A stretch of 64,000 nucleotides of DNA from Actinomycetospora sp. NBRC 106375 (GTDB lineage Bacteria > Actinomycetota > Actinomycetes > Mycobacteriales > Pseudonocardiaceae): contig NZ_BSTS01000005.1 in assembly GCF_030269665.1 (NCBI RefSeq), forward strand, positions 248,001 to 312,000, written 5' to 3'. This document shows, piece by piece, positions 17,601-26,529 of the stretch (position 1 is its first letter; each line of letters begins with the position of its first letter). A model generated the notes under the pieces. It saw only the letters and a list, made by a program, of their open reading frames with translations, did not search any database and was not told where the DNA came from. Made by a program: the position numbers and the translations under genes.

Positions 17601-17939
17601 GAGGGGACGGTCCTCGACGAGCGGCACGACGACCGCGACGGCGCCGGGGTCCTGCCGCCCGGCCTCGACGACCTCGCACCGGACCTCCACGACGACCTCG
17701 ACGACGACCTCGACCGCACCCCGGCGCCGGCGGCCACCGCGGCCGGCGACGACGAGTGGGCCGACGCCTGGGTCATGGACGAGAGCGAGGCCACCGGCGA
17801 CGCGGTCGGCGAGCTCGCCGACGACGTGACGGTGACGACCCCCGCCGACCGGGCGCCGGGCTGGCGGGAGGGACACGACGCGACGGACCCCGCCCGCCGG
17901 GTGGGCGCCGGGCGGCGAGGGCCCGGAGCCCCGGGGTGA
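14625..17939 (+). CDS. VirB4/TraC-type conjugation-secretion ATPase
   Basis: 1104 aa from GTG 14625, behind GAGGGGG. The N-terminal domain (about residues 40-470) resembles VirB4/TraC; a P-loop GGLGSGKSF lies near residue 516, Walker B VALDETHFL near 762, and a sensor-like SRKFNVRAMFASQLAG near 790. The last about 200 residues are Pro/Ala/Asp-rich and probably disordered. It would energise assembly of a type IV secretion channel at the inner membrane. No VirD4 coupling ATPase is seen in the window. The stop overlaps GTG 17936, a possible upstream start for the next gene. Confidence 0.85.
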   Translation: MLRRSRSRRAVEAGPAPEAIEAGPSGGGLRPACATPSNGSGARRGRGLTGESPAAGYRPAIALRAIDGNLARTASSVTAWYRLAPQPWSFRSDSQRETLIRQIATQVGELQGRWLHVRVTSRPYPVALWAEAFDHNAPGRLPDVSGALTWEGFLEGEQRHLMGLSMSDKEVFLGVEVSGRSVVDRWLEGAAPILGRLVPSAATAELAALESEIAHVEALVSRAGLDAVPATAEDMAWLMHRSCSLGLPAPRTVTPASGEHWESEDLAAFTDGVALQQEPYAPTVQVLGRFGTQPVQRHVAVLSVGLMDALRIPEADDPWMQRSDRLPFPVEWSARIYVRKPEEVAGELQRQMGKVRSQIRHYTHDHDLDPPMSLSRQADRVLQIEDELSGGLTQLNTRVYGWWRVAVSGRDEGEALTRAQQVLDLYRPRVAMEHPEAQYAYAREFIPGEPLASTAYRRRGSVTWVAAGVPAASASVGDRRGIMLGETCTATRRPVAWDPWMAQEVRRASGLTAVVGGLGSGKSFLTGLLVYKTLRAGARWTVLDPSGPLAELTKLPELAPFSRHIHLLGADPGILNPYRVVAEPRRDHFLDEDDPDKAWRRERSLAAATRRRLVLDVLTGLLPFDVARMPHTRIVLLRAVREVGGAPDRDPSQVIAVLRRHAREGEEHADVVADFLEERRELPQAALLFPDRNADPRDDPWQGEQDYRLTVLTMQGMALPRPGSPREEWTDGESLAVELLNLASWLTQRTIYTSDRNLRKGVALDETHFLSQIPTGKVLIDRLARDSRKFNVRAMFASQLAGDLLRVPGFASLVNAVFVGRTDDEEAQAEALRLLRVPTDVGYEEMLGTLSPRPRHDDRPDDTPRQFVFADGHGGVEKIRIDLEGPHLEHLRDTLDTNPDVRRVRTLPAGAPGERPAAPPETDAERTGPVPVVPAAGPPPAPQPARPTAPTPGAGPASPPFPPRSVPTPPPGTARVSPVTPPRDPLVERTVVEGTVLDERHDDRDGAGVLPPGLDDLAPDLHDDLDDDLDRTPAPAATAAGDDEWADAWVMDESEATGDAVGELADDVTVTTPADRAPGWREGHDATDPARRVGAGRRGPGAPG

Positions 17940-18024
17940 TCCTCGCCGTCGCGATCCTCGCCGCCGCCCTCGTCATCGGGTGGCGGCGGTCGCGACGTGC
18001 GCAGGATGCCTCCAGGTTTCTCGG

Positions 18025-18092
18025 CGTGTCGCGCGAGCGAGCATGTGGCGATCCTGGCTTCAGACGCCAGCAAAGCCGCATTGCTCGCACAC
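18025..18092 (+). repeat. Family A dispersed repeat, copy 1
   Basis: About 68 bp containing GTGGCGATCCTGGC, an internal CTGGC/GCCAG stem (18054-18070) and AAAGCCGCATTGCTCG. Near-identical copies occur at 54726-54798 (opposite strand) and 60531-60601. It separates the VirB4-like and VirB6-like genes, which elsewhere in this operon overlap. Confidence 0.8.
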
Positions 18093-18097
18093 CCCGT

Positions 18098-20038
18098 GTG
18101 CGTAGGGACCGCGAGCAGACGACCCGGACCCGGACGCGGGGGCGGCGGCGCGCCGCGGTGCTCGTCACGTCGCTGCTCACCGGGCTCGTGCTGTTCGCGC
18201 TGCCCGCGTCGGCGGCGCCGCTGGACTGCAAGGCGGCGCCCGACCCCGACCGGCCGGGCACCGGGCTCGTGGGCTCGCTCGACCCCGCGCCGCTGGGGGT
18301 GGGAGCGCCGGGCAGCGTCTACGACGAGGTCGGGTACGCCGGGCAGATCTGGTGGACCTACGACCTCGGCTGCGGCCCGGGCGCCGCCCGCGACCCCGCG
18401 GCGGCCACCGACACGTGGCTGGGCAACCAGTTCTTCAACCTCGCCAAGCTCGTCGTCGGCGGCGTCAACTGGTCGCACTACCTCATCGAGCGCGGCTCGG
18501 GGCTGCTCCAGCCGCTCGACGGCGTGGTCCAGGCCGGGACGCAGGCGATGTACGGCGCGGTGTTCACGACGTGGGTCGGGCTCGCGCTCATCGTGCTCGC
18601 GGCGATCCTGCTGGTCCTGGCGATGCGCGGCGACCTCTCGCGCCAGGCCCAGCGCGCGGGCATCGCGGTGATCGCGCTGGCGATCGCGGCGGCGGCCTAC
18701 GCCGCGCCGGTGCGCTGGTCGAGCATGCTCGACGGCGTCCTGCTCGACGGCGTGACCGCCATGCAGCGCGGCTTCCTGTCGCAGGTTGGAGTGGGCGACG
18801 CGAACACCCTGCCGACGGTGCTGACCGATCAGATCGTCTACAACAACTGGCTGCGCGGCGAGTTCGGCGCCGCGGACGTGCCGCAGGCGCGCGACATGGG
18901 CCGGGAGCTGCTGCGGGCGCAGACGTTCACCAAGCAGGAGATCGCGAGCGGCCAGGACACGCAGGCCACGGCCGACGCGAAGAAACAGCAGTACACGGCC
19001 GTCGCCGACCGCGCGGGTGACCGCTACAGCTACTTCCAGGGCCGGCAGGGCTCGCGCACGGGCGCCGGGATGCTGGCGCTGATCCAGGCCGTCTGCATCG
19101 GGCTGTTCCAGCTGATGAGCAAGCTGCTCATCCTCGTCTCGATGCTGATCATCCGATTGCTCGTGATGATCGCCCCGGCGCTCGCCGTGCTCGCCCTGCT
19201 CAAGCCCGAGGTGCTGCCCGCGACCCTGCGGATCGGGGGCGCGGCGCTGGTCAACACCCTGCTCGTGGGGGCGATGGCGGGGCTGCACTCGCTGATGGTG
19301 ATCGCCCTGTTCCGCCCCGGGTCCGGCGTCGACACCTGGTTGGGGCTGCTGGTCACGGGCGTCGTCACCATCGTGCTGTGGGCGCTCGCGCGCCCGTTCC
19401 GGCGGCTCTCGGCGATGGTCACGCTGACCCGCGACCAGATGAGCGGCTTCCTGCCGCCCGCGGGCTCCGGGGCGCTCTCGCGGTTCCTGCCGCGATCGCC
19501 GCAGCGCCAGGACGACTGGTGGTCCGAGCGCCGGGGCGCGGCCACCGCGGGCGATGGGTGGCGTCCGGAGAGCACCGGTCCCCCGCGCGCCGACCCCGCG
19601 ACCGCGGAAGTGGCCACCGTGGCCGGCCCGATGCGGGTGGACAGCGAACGGGTCGGCGCGGGCGGCGCCACCGCCCACGACGCGGACCCGGCGGCCGCCC
19701 TGGCCTCGCGCCGGGCCGCCCAGCGGGCGTTGCCGGCGGGTGCCGCGACCACCGGGACGACCGCGGTCCCGGGTGGCACGCCCCGCGGGGACCGCGACTC
19801 CACCCCGGCCCGCGCCGCGGTCAGCGACGCCGACCGCAGCCTCTACCGCAGCGTGGCGGCGCGCACCGGGGACGCCGGCGGTCCGCAGCGTCCGGTGCAG
19901 GCCGAGCTGGTCGACGGCGCGCCGGTCTACCGCATCTACCGCCCCAGCCGCCCGGTCGGCGCCGGGTCCTCGCGCCGGTCGACGCGGACGAGCGCCCCGC
20001 GGCCCGCCGAGGGAGGCCCGCGTGCCGATCCGGACTAG
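18098..20038 (+). CDS. VirB6/TrbL-like polytopic membrane protein
   Basis: 646 aa from GTG 18098. A signal peptide (TSLLTGLVLFALPASA) is followed by a Cys-containing periplasm-side region (DCKAAPD, LGCGPG), then membrane segments at about 158-176, 187-205, a double span at 327-368, 379-405 and 415-432, and a polar Ala/Arg-rich tail. This matches the VirB6/TrbL channel components of type IV secretion. The frame is open back to GTG 17936, which overlaps the VirB4 stop in the GTGA style; repeat copy 18025-18092 lies within that extension, so the original start may have been displaced. Confidence 0.75.
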   Translation: MRRDREQTTRTRTRGRRRAAVLVTSLLTGLVLFALPASAAPLDCKAAPDPDRPGTGLVGSLDPAPLGVGAPGSVYDEVGYAGQIWWTYDLGCGPGAARDPAAATDTWLGNQFFNLAKLVVGGVNWSHYLIERGSGLLQPLDGVVQAGTQAMYGAVFTTWVGLALIVLAAILLVLAMRGDLSRQAQRAGIAVIALAIAAAAYAAPVRWSSMLDGVLLDGVTAMQRGFLSQVGVGDANTLPTVLTDQIVYNNWLRGEFGAADVPQARDMGRELLRAQTFTKQEIASGQDTQATADAKKQQYTAVADRAGDRYSYFQGRQGSRTGAGMLALIQAVCIGLFQLMSKLLILVSMLIIRLLVMIAPALAVLALLKPEVLPATLRIGGAALVNTLLVGAMAGLHSLMVIALFRPGSGVDTWLGLLVTGVVTIVLWALARPFRRLSAMVTLTRDQMSGFLPPAGSGALSRFLPRSPQRQDDWWSERRGAATAGDGWRPESTGPPRADPATAEVATVAGPMRVDSERVGAGGATAHDADPAAALASRRAAQRALPAGAATTGTTAVPGGTPRGDRDSTPARAAVSDADRSLYRSVAARTGDAGGPQRPVQAELVDGAPVYRIYRPSRPVGAGSSRRSTRTSAPRPAEGGPRADPD

Positions 20039-20594
20039 GCGCGGGCGCGCGGCGGCCTATCGCGCGCTGTGGGAGTGGCCGCTGCACTCCCCGGCGCGCC
20101 TGATCGGCGTGCTGGTCGTGCTCGCCGCCGTCGCGATCGGGATCTCGGCCCTCGCCGGCGGCTCCGGCGGGAGTGCCGGGTCCGGGCGGGCGCTCGGGCC
20201 GGCGCCGGGCCCGGCGCCCGCCACCGCGCCGGCCGCCCCGCAGGTCACCGAGCTCAGCCCCCGCACGCTGCCCCTCGACCAGGCGCCCCCGGTCGCGCTC
20301 GCGGTCGCGCAGCGCTGGACACAGGCGTGGGCCACGCACCCGCCCGGGACGACCCCGGCCCAGTGGAGTGCCGGGCTCGCGCCGTACACGACCGACGAGT
20401 ACCTCGCGGTGCTCGCGTCGGTCGATCCGTCGAACGTCCCCGGTTCGCGTGTCACCGGGCCGCCGCAGGCGGTCGAGGTCCGGCCCGAGGCCGTGCGCGT
20501 GCAGGTGCCCACCGACGCCGTGCGCCTGGAGCTGCTCCTGGTGCAGGTCGGGCCGGGTGACTGGCGCGTCTCCGGCTACGACCGGGCGTCCTGA
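20022..20594 (+). CDS. VirB8/TcpC-like single-TM protein
   Basis: 190 aa. GTG 20022 follows GAGGGAGG by 5 bases and lies 17 nt inside the previous gene. There is one TM helix (about residues 27-48), a Gly/Pro/Ala linker, and a C-terminal domain of about 110 residues (ALAVAQRWTQAWATHPPG, then alternating strands ending WRVSGYDRA). The NTF2-like size and layout resemble VirB8/TcpC periplasmic domains of conjugation systems. Assignment rests on position and topology; confidence in the family is moderate. Confidence 0.6.
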   Translation: MPIRTRRGRAAAYRALWEWPLHSPARLIGVLVVLAAVAIGISALAGGSGGSAGSGRALGPAPGPAPATAPAAPQVTELSPRTLPLDQAPPVALAVAQRWTQAWATHPPGTTPAQWSAGLAPYTTDEYLAVLASVDPSNVPGSRVTGPPQAVEVRPEAVRVQVPTDAVRLELLLVQVGPGDWRVSGYDRAS

Positions 20595-20616
20595 GGGGCG
20601 GCCCAGGGATGTCACG

Positions 20617-21675
20617 GTGATCACCCCGCCCCGGCTGCCGCCCGGCTTCCGGATCCTGCGCCTGCTGCTGCCGGTGGCGGCGCTCGCGGGCTTCCTGGTC
20701 GTCGTGCTGGCCGCGGGCCTGCTCGTCGTCGGCCAGTTCGTCCCCGGCGGCGGGGAGGACGCCGGCGCCGGGCGCTGCGAGGCCGGCACCGGGGCGCCGT
20801 CGGGGAGCGCGCCGCAGACCTCGGCCGAGCTCGACGCCGTCCAGCGCCAGACCGCGTCGACGATCATCGGGGTGGCCAAGGGCATGGCCGTGCCGCCGCG
20901 CGGCTGGGTCGTCGCGCTGGCCACGGCGATGCAGGAGTCCCAGATGGGCACGGTCGGCATGGACATCGCGGTCGACCACGACTCGCTCGGGGTGTTCCAG
21001 CAGCGCCCGAGCCAGGGCTGGGGGAGTCCCGAGCAGGTGCGCGACCCCGTGTACGCCACCCGGACCTTCCTCGAGCGCCTGCTCGCGGTGCCCGGCTGGG
21101 ACACGATGCCGGTCACGCAGGCCGCCCAGATCGTGCAGCGCTCGGCGTTCCCCAACGCCTACGCCAAGTGGGAGACGCTCGCCAACAGCCTGGTCACCGA
21201 CCTCGCCGGGATCACCGGCGCCATCCAGGAGTGCCAGCCCGCGGCGGACGCGGGACCGGGTCCAGCGGCCGCGTTGCCGCCCGGCGTCGCGCGCACGGCG
21301 ATCGAGTTCGCGACCGCGGAGACCGGCAAGCCCTACGTGTGGGGGGCGACGGGGCCGAGCAGCTACGACTGCTCGGGGCTGATGCTGCGGGCCTACGAGC
21401 GCGCCGGGATCGTGCTGCCCCGCGTCTCGCGTGACCAGTACCACGCCGGCGCCCACGTCCCCGTCGACCAGGCGCAGCCCGGGGATCTGTTGTTCTGGGC
21501 GTACGACAGGTCCGACCCGGACACCATCCACCACGTGGCCATGTACCTCGGGAACGGGCAGATGATGGAGGCCCAGCAGACCGGGGTGCCGCTCGGGACC
21601 CGGGCCGTGAGCTGGGACGAGGGCCAGTTGCTGCCGCTCGCGACCCGCCCCGGGACGGGGTCGGACCGGGCCTGA
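20617..21675 (+). CDS. Bifunctional wall hydrolase: lysozyme-like + NlpC/P60
   Basis: 352 aa from GTG 20617. A TM anchor (about residues 12-38) is followed by a lysozyme-like domain with ALATAMQESQMG (candidate Glu) and VFQQRPSQGWG, then a C40 peptidase domain: YDCSGLMLRAY with nucleophile Cys252, and HHVAMYLG with His306. Such two-domain enzymes open peptidoglycan for conjugation or secretion channels (VirB1-like role). It is the last gene of the secretion-like block and is followed by the dnaK promoter. Confidence 0.9.
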   Translation: MITPPRLPPGFRILRLLLPVAALAGFLVVVLAAGLLVVGQFVPGGGEDAGAGRCEAGTGAPSGSAPQTSAELDAVQRQTASTIIGVAKGMAVPPRGWVVALATAMQESQMGTVGMDIAVDHDSLGVFQQRPSQGWGSPEQVRDPVYATRTFLERLLAVPGWDTMPVTQAAQIVQRSAFPNAYAKWETLANSLVTDLAGITGAIQECQPAADAGPGPAAALPPGVARTAIEFATAETGKPYVWGATGPSSYDCSGLMLRAYERAGIVLPRVSRDQYHAGAHVPVDQAQPGDLLFWAYDRSDPDTIHHVAMYLGNGQMMEAQQTGVPLGTRAVSWDEGQLLPLATRPGTGSDRA

Positions 21676-21758
21676 CCAGGGGCCGGATCGGCGTCTTCGG
21701 CGAAGTTGAGCCGCCCGGGAACAACCTCGTGTCATGCTCCGTTGGTCGGGATGACACA

Positions 21759-21779
21759 CTTGAGCGCAGGCGGCTCAGG
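21759..21779. promoter_or_regulatory. HAIR operator 1 (HspR site) of dnaK
   Basis: CTTGAGC-N7-GCTCAGG, a close match to the HspR HAIR consensus CTTGAGT-N7-ACTCAAG, with correct spacing. It is in the dnaK promoter region. HspR is encoded at the end of this operon. Confidence 0.85.
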
Positions 21780-21812
21780 TCTGGTTTGCGGACACCGCTC
21801 CGTGGGCCAATA

Positions 21813-21833
21813 CTTGAGCGCAGAGCACTCAAC
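21813..21833. promoter_or_regulatory. HAIR operator 2 (HspR site) of dnaK
   Basis: CTTGAGC-N7-ACTCAAC, 54 bp downstream of the first HAIR and about 40 bp before the dnaK start. Two tandem sites are consistent with tight heat-shock repression by HspR-DnaK. Confidence 0.85.
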
Positions 21834-21874
21834 GGAACACCCGGATCCCACGGGTCTCGAGAGGAGACACGAGC

Positions 21875-23737
<1,863 letters not shown>

Positions 23738-23749
23738 CGCGCCTCGGGT

Positions 23750-23818
23750 GGGGCCGCCGGCATCGAGGAGACGAAGCGAAGCGGAGCTCGACTCCGTCTC
23801 ATCCCGACCGGCGGCCCC
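23750..23818 (+). promoter_or_regulatory. Structured dnaK-grpE intercistronic RNA
   Basis: An 11-bp perfect stem (GGGGCCGCCGG at 23750-23760 with its complement at 23808-23818) encloses a second 6-bp stem (GAGACG 23768-23773 with CGTCTC 23795-23800). It lies in the 149-nt gap after the dnaK stop. A partial terminator or an mRNA-stabilising or processing element are the options. Confidence 0.55.
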
Positions 23819-23886
23819 TCCGCTCGCGGTTCCCCCAGGCCACACCGTCCCGGCGCCAGGCGCCGGGTCCTCCCGAGGAGGTCACA

Positions 23887-24636
23887 GTGCAGGATCCGGT
23901 CGTCGGGCAACACTCTCCCGACTCGAGCACCGACTCGAGCGTCGGCGGGGTGCCCACCTCCGGTCAGGACGCTCCGGCCGGCACGGCCCAGCCGGACGGC
24001 GCCACCGACGGTGGCGAGACCGCCGCGCCCGAGGGCGCCCACACCATCGCCGGCGAGGCCCGCGCGGCGGAGTTCGCCGCCGCGGCATCAGCCGCGGGGC
24101 TGTCCGAGGGCGGCGGGGCCGGCCAGGCCGGAACCGACGGTGCGGCCGCCGACCCGGAGCTCGAGCGCGTGCGCTCCGAGCTCGCCGAGCGCACCGCCGA
24201 CCTGCAGCGCGTGTCGGCGGAGTTCACCAACTTCCGGCGGCGCACCGAGCGCGAGAAGGAGTCGACGGTCGCGGCGGCCAAGGCCTCCGTGGCCGGCGAG
24301 CTGCTCACGGTGCTCGACGACGTCGAGCGCGCCGCGAGCCACGGCGACCTGACCGGCCCGTTCAAGCTCGTCGCCGACCGTCTCACGGAGACGCTCCAGC
24401 GCGCGGGCCTCACGCCGTTCGGTGCCGAGGGCGACGCCTTCGACCCGTCGGTGCACGAGGCCGTGGCCCACGAGACCTCGTCCGAGGTGTCGGGCCCGAC
24501 GGTCACCACCGTCATGCGTCGGGGCTACCGCTTCGGCGACCGCGTGCTGCGCGCCGCGATGGTCGGGGTCACCGACTCCGACGGGTCCGCCCCGGCGGAC
24601 ACCACCTCCCAGCCGGCCGACGCCGGCACCTCCTGA
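23887..24636 (+). CDS. grpE: Nucleotide-exchange factor GrpE
   Basis: 249 aa from GTG 23887, behind GAGGAGGTCAC. A long Gly/Ala/Asp-rich disordered N terminus (about 100 residues) is followed by the coiled coil (LERVRSELAERTADLQRVSAEFTN), FRRRTEREKE, and the beta domain with GLTPFGAEGDAFDPSVHEAV and VMRRGYRFGDRVLRAAMVGV. It releases ADP from DnaK. It is preceded by a strong intercistronic RNA structure that may set its level relative to DnaK. Confidence 0.96.
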   Translation: MQDPVVGQHSPDSSTDSSVGGVPTSGQDAPAGTAQPDGATDGGETAAPEGAHTIAGEARAAEFAAAASAAGLSEGGGAGQAGTDGAAADPELERVRSELAERTADLQRVSAEFTNFRRRTEREKESTVAAAKASVAGELLTVLDDVERAASHGDLTGPFKLVADRLTETLQRAGLTPFGAEGDAFDPSVHEAVAHETSSEVSGPTVTTVMRRGYRFGDRVLRAAMVGVTDSDGSAPADTTSQPADAGTS

Positions 24637-24691
24637 CAGGGCGTCCTGAACACCACCCCACCCCCCACACCGCGGAAGGAGCAGTCCCGCC

Positions 24692-25960
24692 ATGAGCGCC
24701 CGTGACTGGGTCGAGAAGGACTACTACCGCGAGCTGGGCGTGGCGAAGGACGCCTCCGCGGACGACATCAAGAAGGCCTACCGCAAGATCGCCCGGGAGA
24801 ACCACCCGGACGCCAAGCCCGGCGACGCCAAGGCCGAGGCCCGCTTCAAGGCCGCCGGCGAGGCGTACGGCGTGCTCTCCGACACCGAGAAGCGCCAACA
24901 GTACGACGAGGCGCGCACGCTGTTCGCCGGCGGCCGCTTCGGCGGTTTCGGCGGCGGCCGGGGTGCCGGCGCGGGCGCCGGGGCCGGGGCCGGTGGCACC
25001 GGCTTCTCCGGCGGCTTCGACGTCGGCGACCTCTTCGGTGGTCGCGGCGGCGGCGCCCAGGGCGCCGGCGGGCTCGGCGACCTGCTCGGCGGGCTGTTCG
25101 GGGGCGGTGTCGGCGGTGCCGGCACCACGACCGGCCCGACCCCGGGCACGGCCGGCACCCGACCGCGCGAGCAGCGCGGGGCCGACGTCGAGACCGACGT
25201 GCGGATCGACTTCGCCGAGGCGGTCGGCGGCACCACCCTGCCGCTGCGCCTCGCGTCCCCGGCGCGCTGCAACACGTGCGGCGGCAACGGCGCCAAGCCC
25301 GGCACCAGCCCCCGCACGTGTCTGACCTGCGGCGGCGCCGGCGTCGTGTCGCGCAGCCAGGGCGCCTTCGCCTTCAGCGAGCCGTGCCGCGACTGCTCGG
25401 GCACCGGCTCGATCGTCGACGATCCCTGCCCCGAGTGCGGCGGCGACGGCGTGAGCACCCGCTCGCGCACGCTCACCGTGCGCATCCCGCCGGGCGTCGA
25501 CGACGGCCAGCGCATCCGCCTCGCCGGCCAGGGTCAGCCCGGCAGTCGCGGCGGTCCCGCCGGCGACCTGTTCGTCGTCGTCCACGTCAACGCCGACGAC
25601 CTCTTCGGTCGCTCGGAGCGCAACGCCGACGATCTGACGCTCACCGTGCCGGTGACGTTCCCCGAGCTCGTCGACGGCACGACGATCACCGTCCCGACCA
25701 TGGACGGCAAGGTCTCGCTCAAGGTCCCCGCCGGCAGCCAGAGCGGCCGCACGCTGCGGGTCCGCGGGCGCGGGGTGCACCGCAAGGACGGGCGCACCGG
25801 CGACCTGCTCGTCACCGTCGAGCTCTCCGTGCCGCAGCGGCTGAGCTCGGCCGCCCGCGAGGCGCTCGACGCCTACGTCGCCGCCACCTCCGACCATGAC
25901 CCGCGCGCCGACCTCACCCGGCGCGCCGAGGCCGCCGCACGGAGGGAGACGGCGTCATGA
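24692..25960 (+). CDS. dnaJ: Chaperone DnaJ
   Basis: 422 aa, type I DnaJ. The J domain (residues about 9-75) contains the HPD motif in ENHPDAKPGD; a long Gly/Phe-rich region follows (about 85-150), then four CxxCxGxG-type zinc repeats (CNTCGGNG, CLTCGGAG, CRDCSGTG, CPECGGDG) and the substrate-binding C-terminal domains. It stimulates DnaK ATPase and delivers clients. ATG 24692 is preceded by GGAAGGAG. Its stop overlaps the hspR ATG (ATGA). Confidence 0.97.
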   Translation: MSARDWVEKDYYRELGVAKDASADDIKKAYRKIARENHPDAKPGDAKAEARFKAAGEAYGVLSDTEKRQQYDEARTLFAGGRFGGFGGGRGAGAGAGAGAGGTGFSGGFDVGDLFGGRGGGAQGAGGLGDLLGGLFGGGVGGAGTTTGPTPGTAGTRPREQRGADVETDVRIDFAEAVGGTTLPLRLASPARCNTCGGNGAKPGTSPRTCLTCGGAGVVSRSQGAFAFSEPCRDCSGTGSIVDDPCPECGGDGVSTRSRTLTVRIPPGVDDGQRIRLAGQGQPGSRGGPAGDLFVVVHVNADDLFGRSERNADDLTLTVPVTFPELVDGTTITVPTMDGKVSLKVPAGSQSGRTLRVRGRGVHRKDGRTGDLLVTVELSVPQRLSSAAREALDAYVAATSDHDPRADLTRRAEAAARRETAS

Positions 25961-26457
25961 CCGGGCGCGGTGCAGGCGGCGAACGGGGGCCCTGGCCGTC
26001 CCCGCTCGGCGCCGCGTCCGCCTCCATCCCCTCCCTGCCGGCGTGGGCCGACGAGGACACGCCCGTCTTCGTGATCTCCGTGGCCGCCCAGATCGCCGGC
26101 ATGCACGCGCAGACCCTGCGCAGCTACGACCGCATCGGCCTCGTCACCCCGGGCCGCGCGAGCGGCGGCGGGCGGCGCTACTCGGTGCGCGACATCGCCG
26201 TGCTCCGCGAGGTCCAGCGGCTCTCGCAGTCCGACGGGGTCAACCTCGCCGGCATCAAGCGGATCATCGAGCTCGAGCGCGAGGTCGGCGCCCTGACCGA
26301 CCGGCTCCGCGAGGTCACCGAAGAGCTCGCCCGCTGGCGCGCCGCGGCCGAGCAGGCGGCCGCGAACGCGGAGAATCCCTCCCGCGGCGACCGTCTGCCG
26401 GCGCGACGCACCCAGTCGGTCGTCGTGTGGCAGCCGGGGCCCCGACCACGGGAGTAA
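25957..26457 (+). CDS. hspR: Heat-shock repressor HspR (MerR family)
   Basis: 166 aa, starting in an ATGA overlap with dnaJ. A MerR-type wHTH is visible: VFVISVAAQIAGMHAQTLRSYDRIGLV, the RYSVRDIAVLREVQRLSQ helix and a coiled coil IIELEREVGALTDRLREV. About 28 additional N-terminal residues precede the usual HspR start. It represses its own operon and clpB through HAIR sites, using DnaK as co-repressor (established for Streptomyces and mycobacterial HspR). HAIR matches are present at both promoters in this window. Confidence 0.95.
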   Translation: MTGRGAGGERGPWPSPLGAASASIPSLPAWADEDTPVFVISVAAQIAGMHAQTLRSYDRIGLVTPGRASGGGRRYSVRDIAVLREVQRLSQSDGVNLAGIKRIIELEREVGALTDRLREVTEELARWRAAAEQAAANAENPSRGDRLPARRTQSVVVWQPGPRPRE

Positions 26458-26529
26458 CCATCGGAGCGCGACGGAGGTCGGTCGGCAGTGCGAGGCATGA
26501 GCGCTGACGGCCGCATCTCCTTGGAGCGG

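Noticed and set aside
18000-18110. Family A repeats as conserved peptide-coding genes ([14 protein letters not shown]-like reading)
   Set aside because: The peptide arises because the DNA is repeated; two of three copies are intergenic and have no start, ribosome site or shared flanks.
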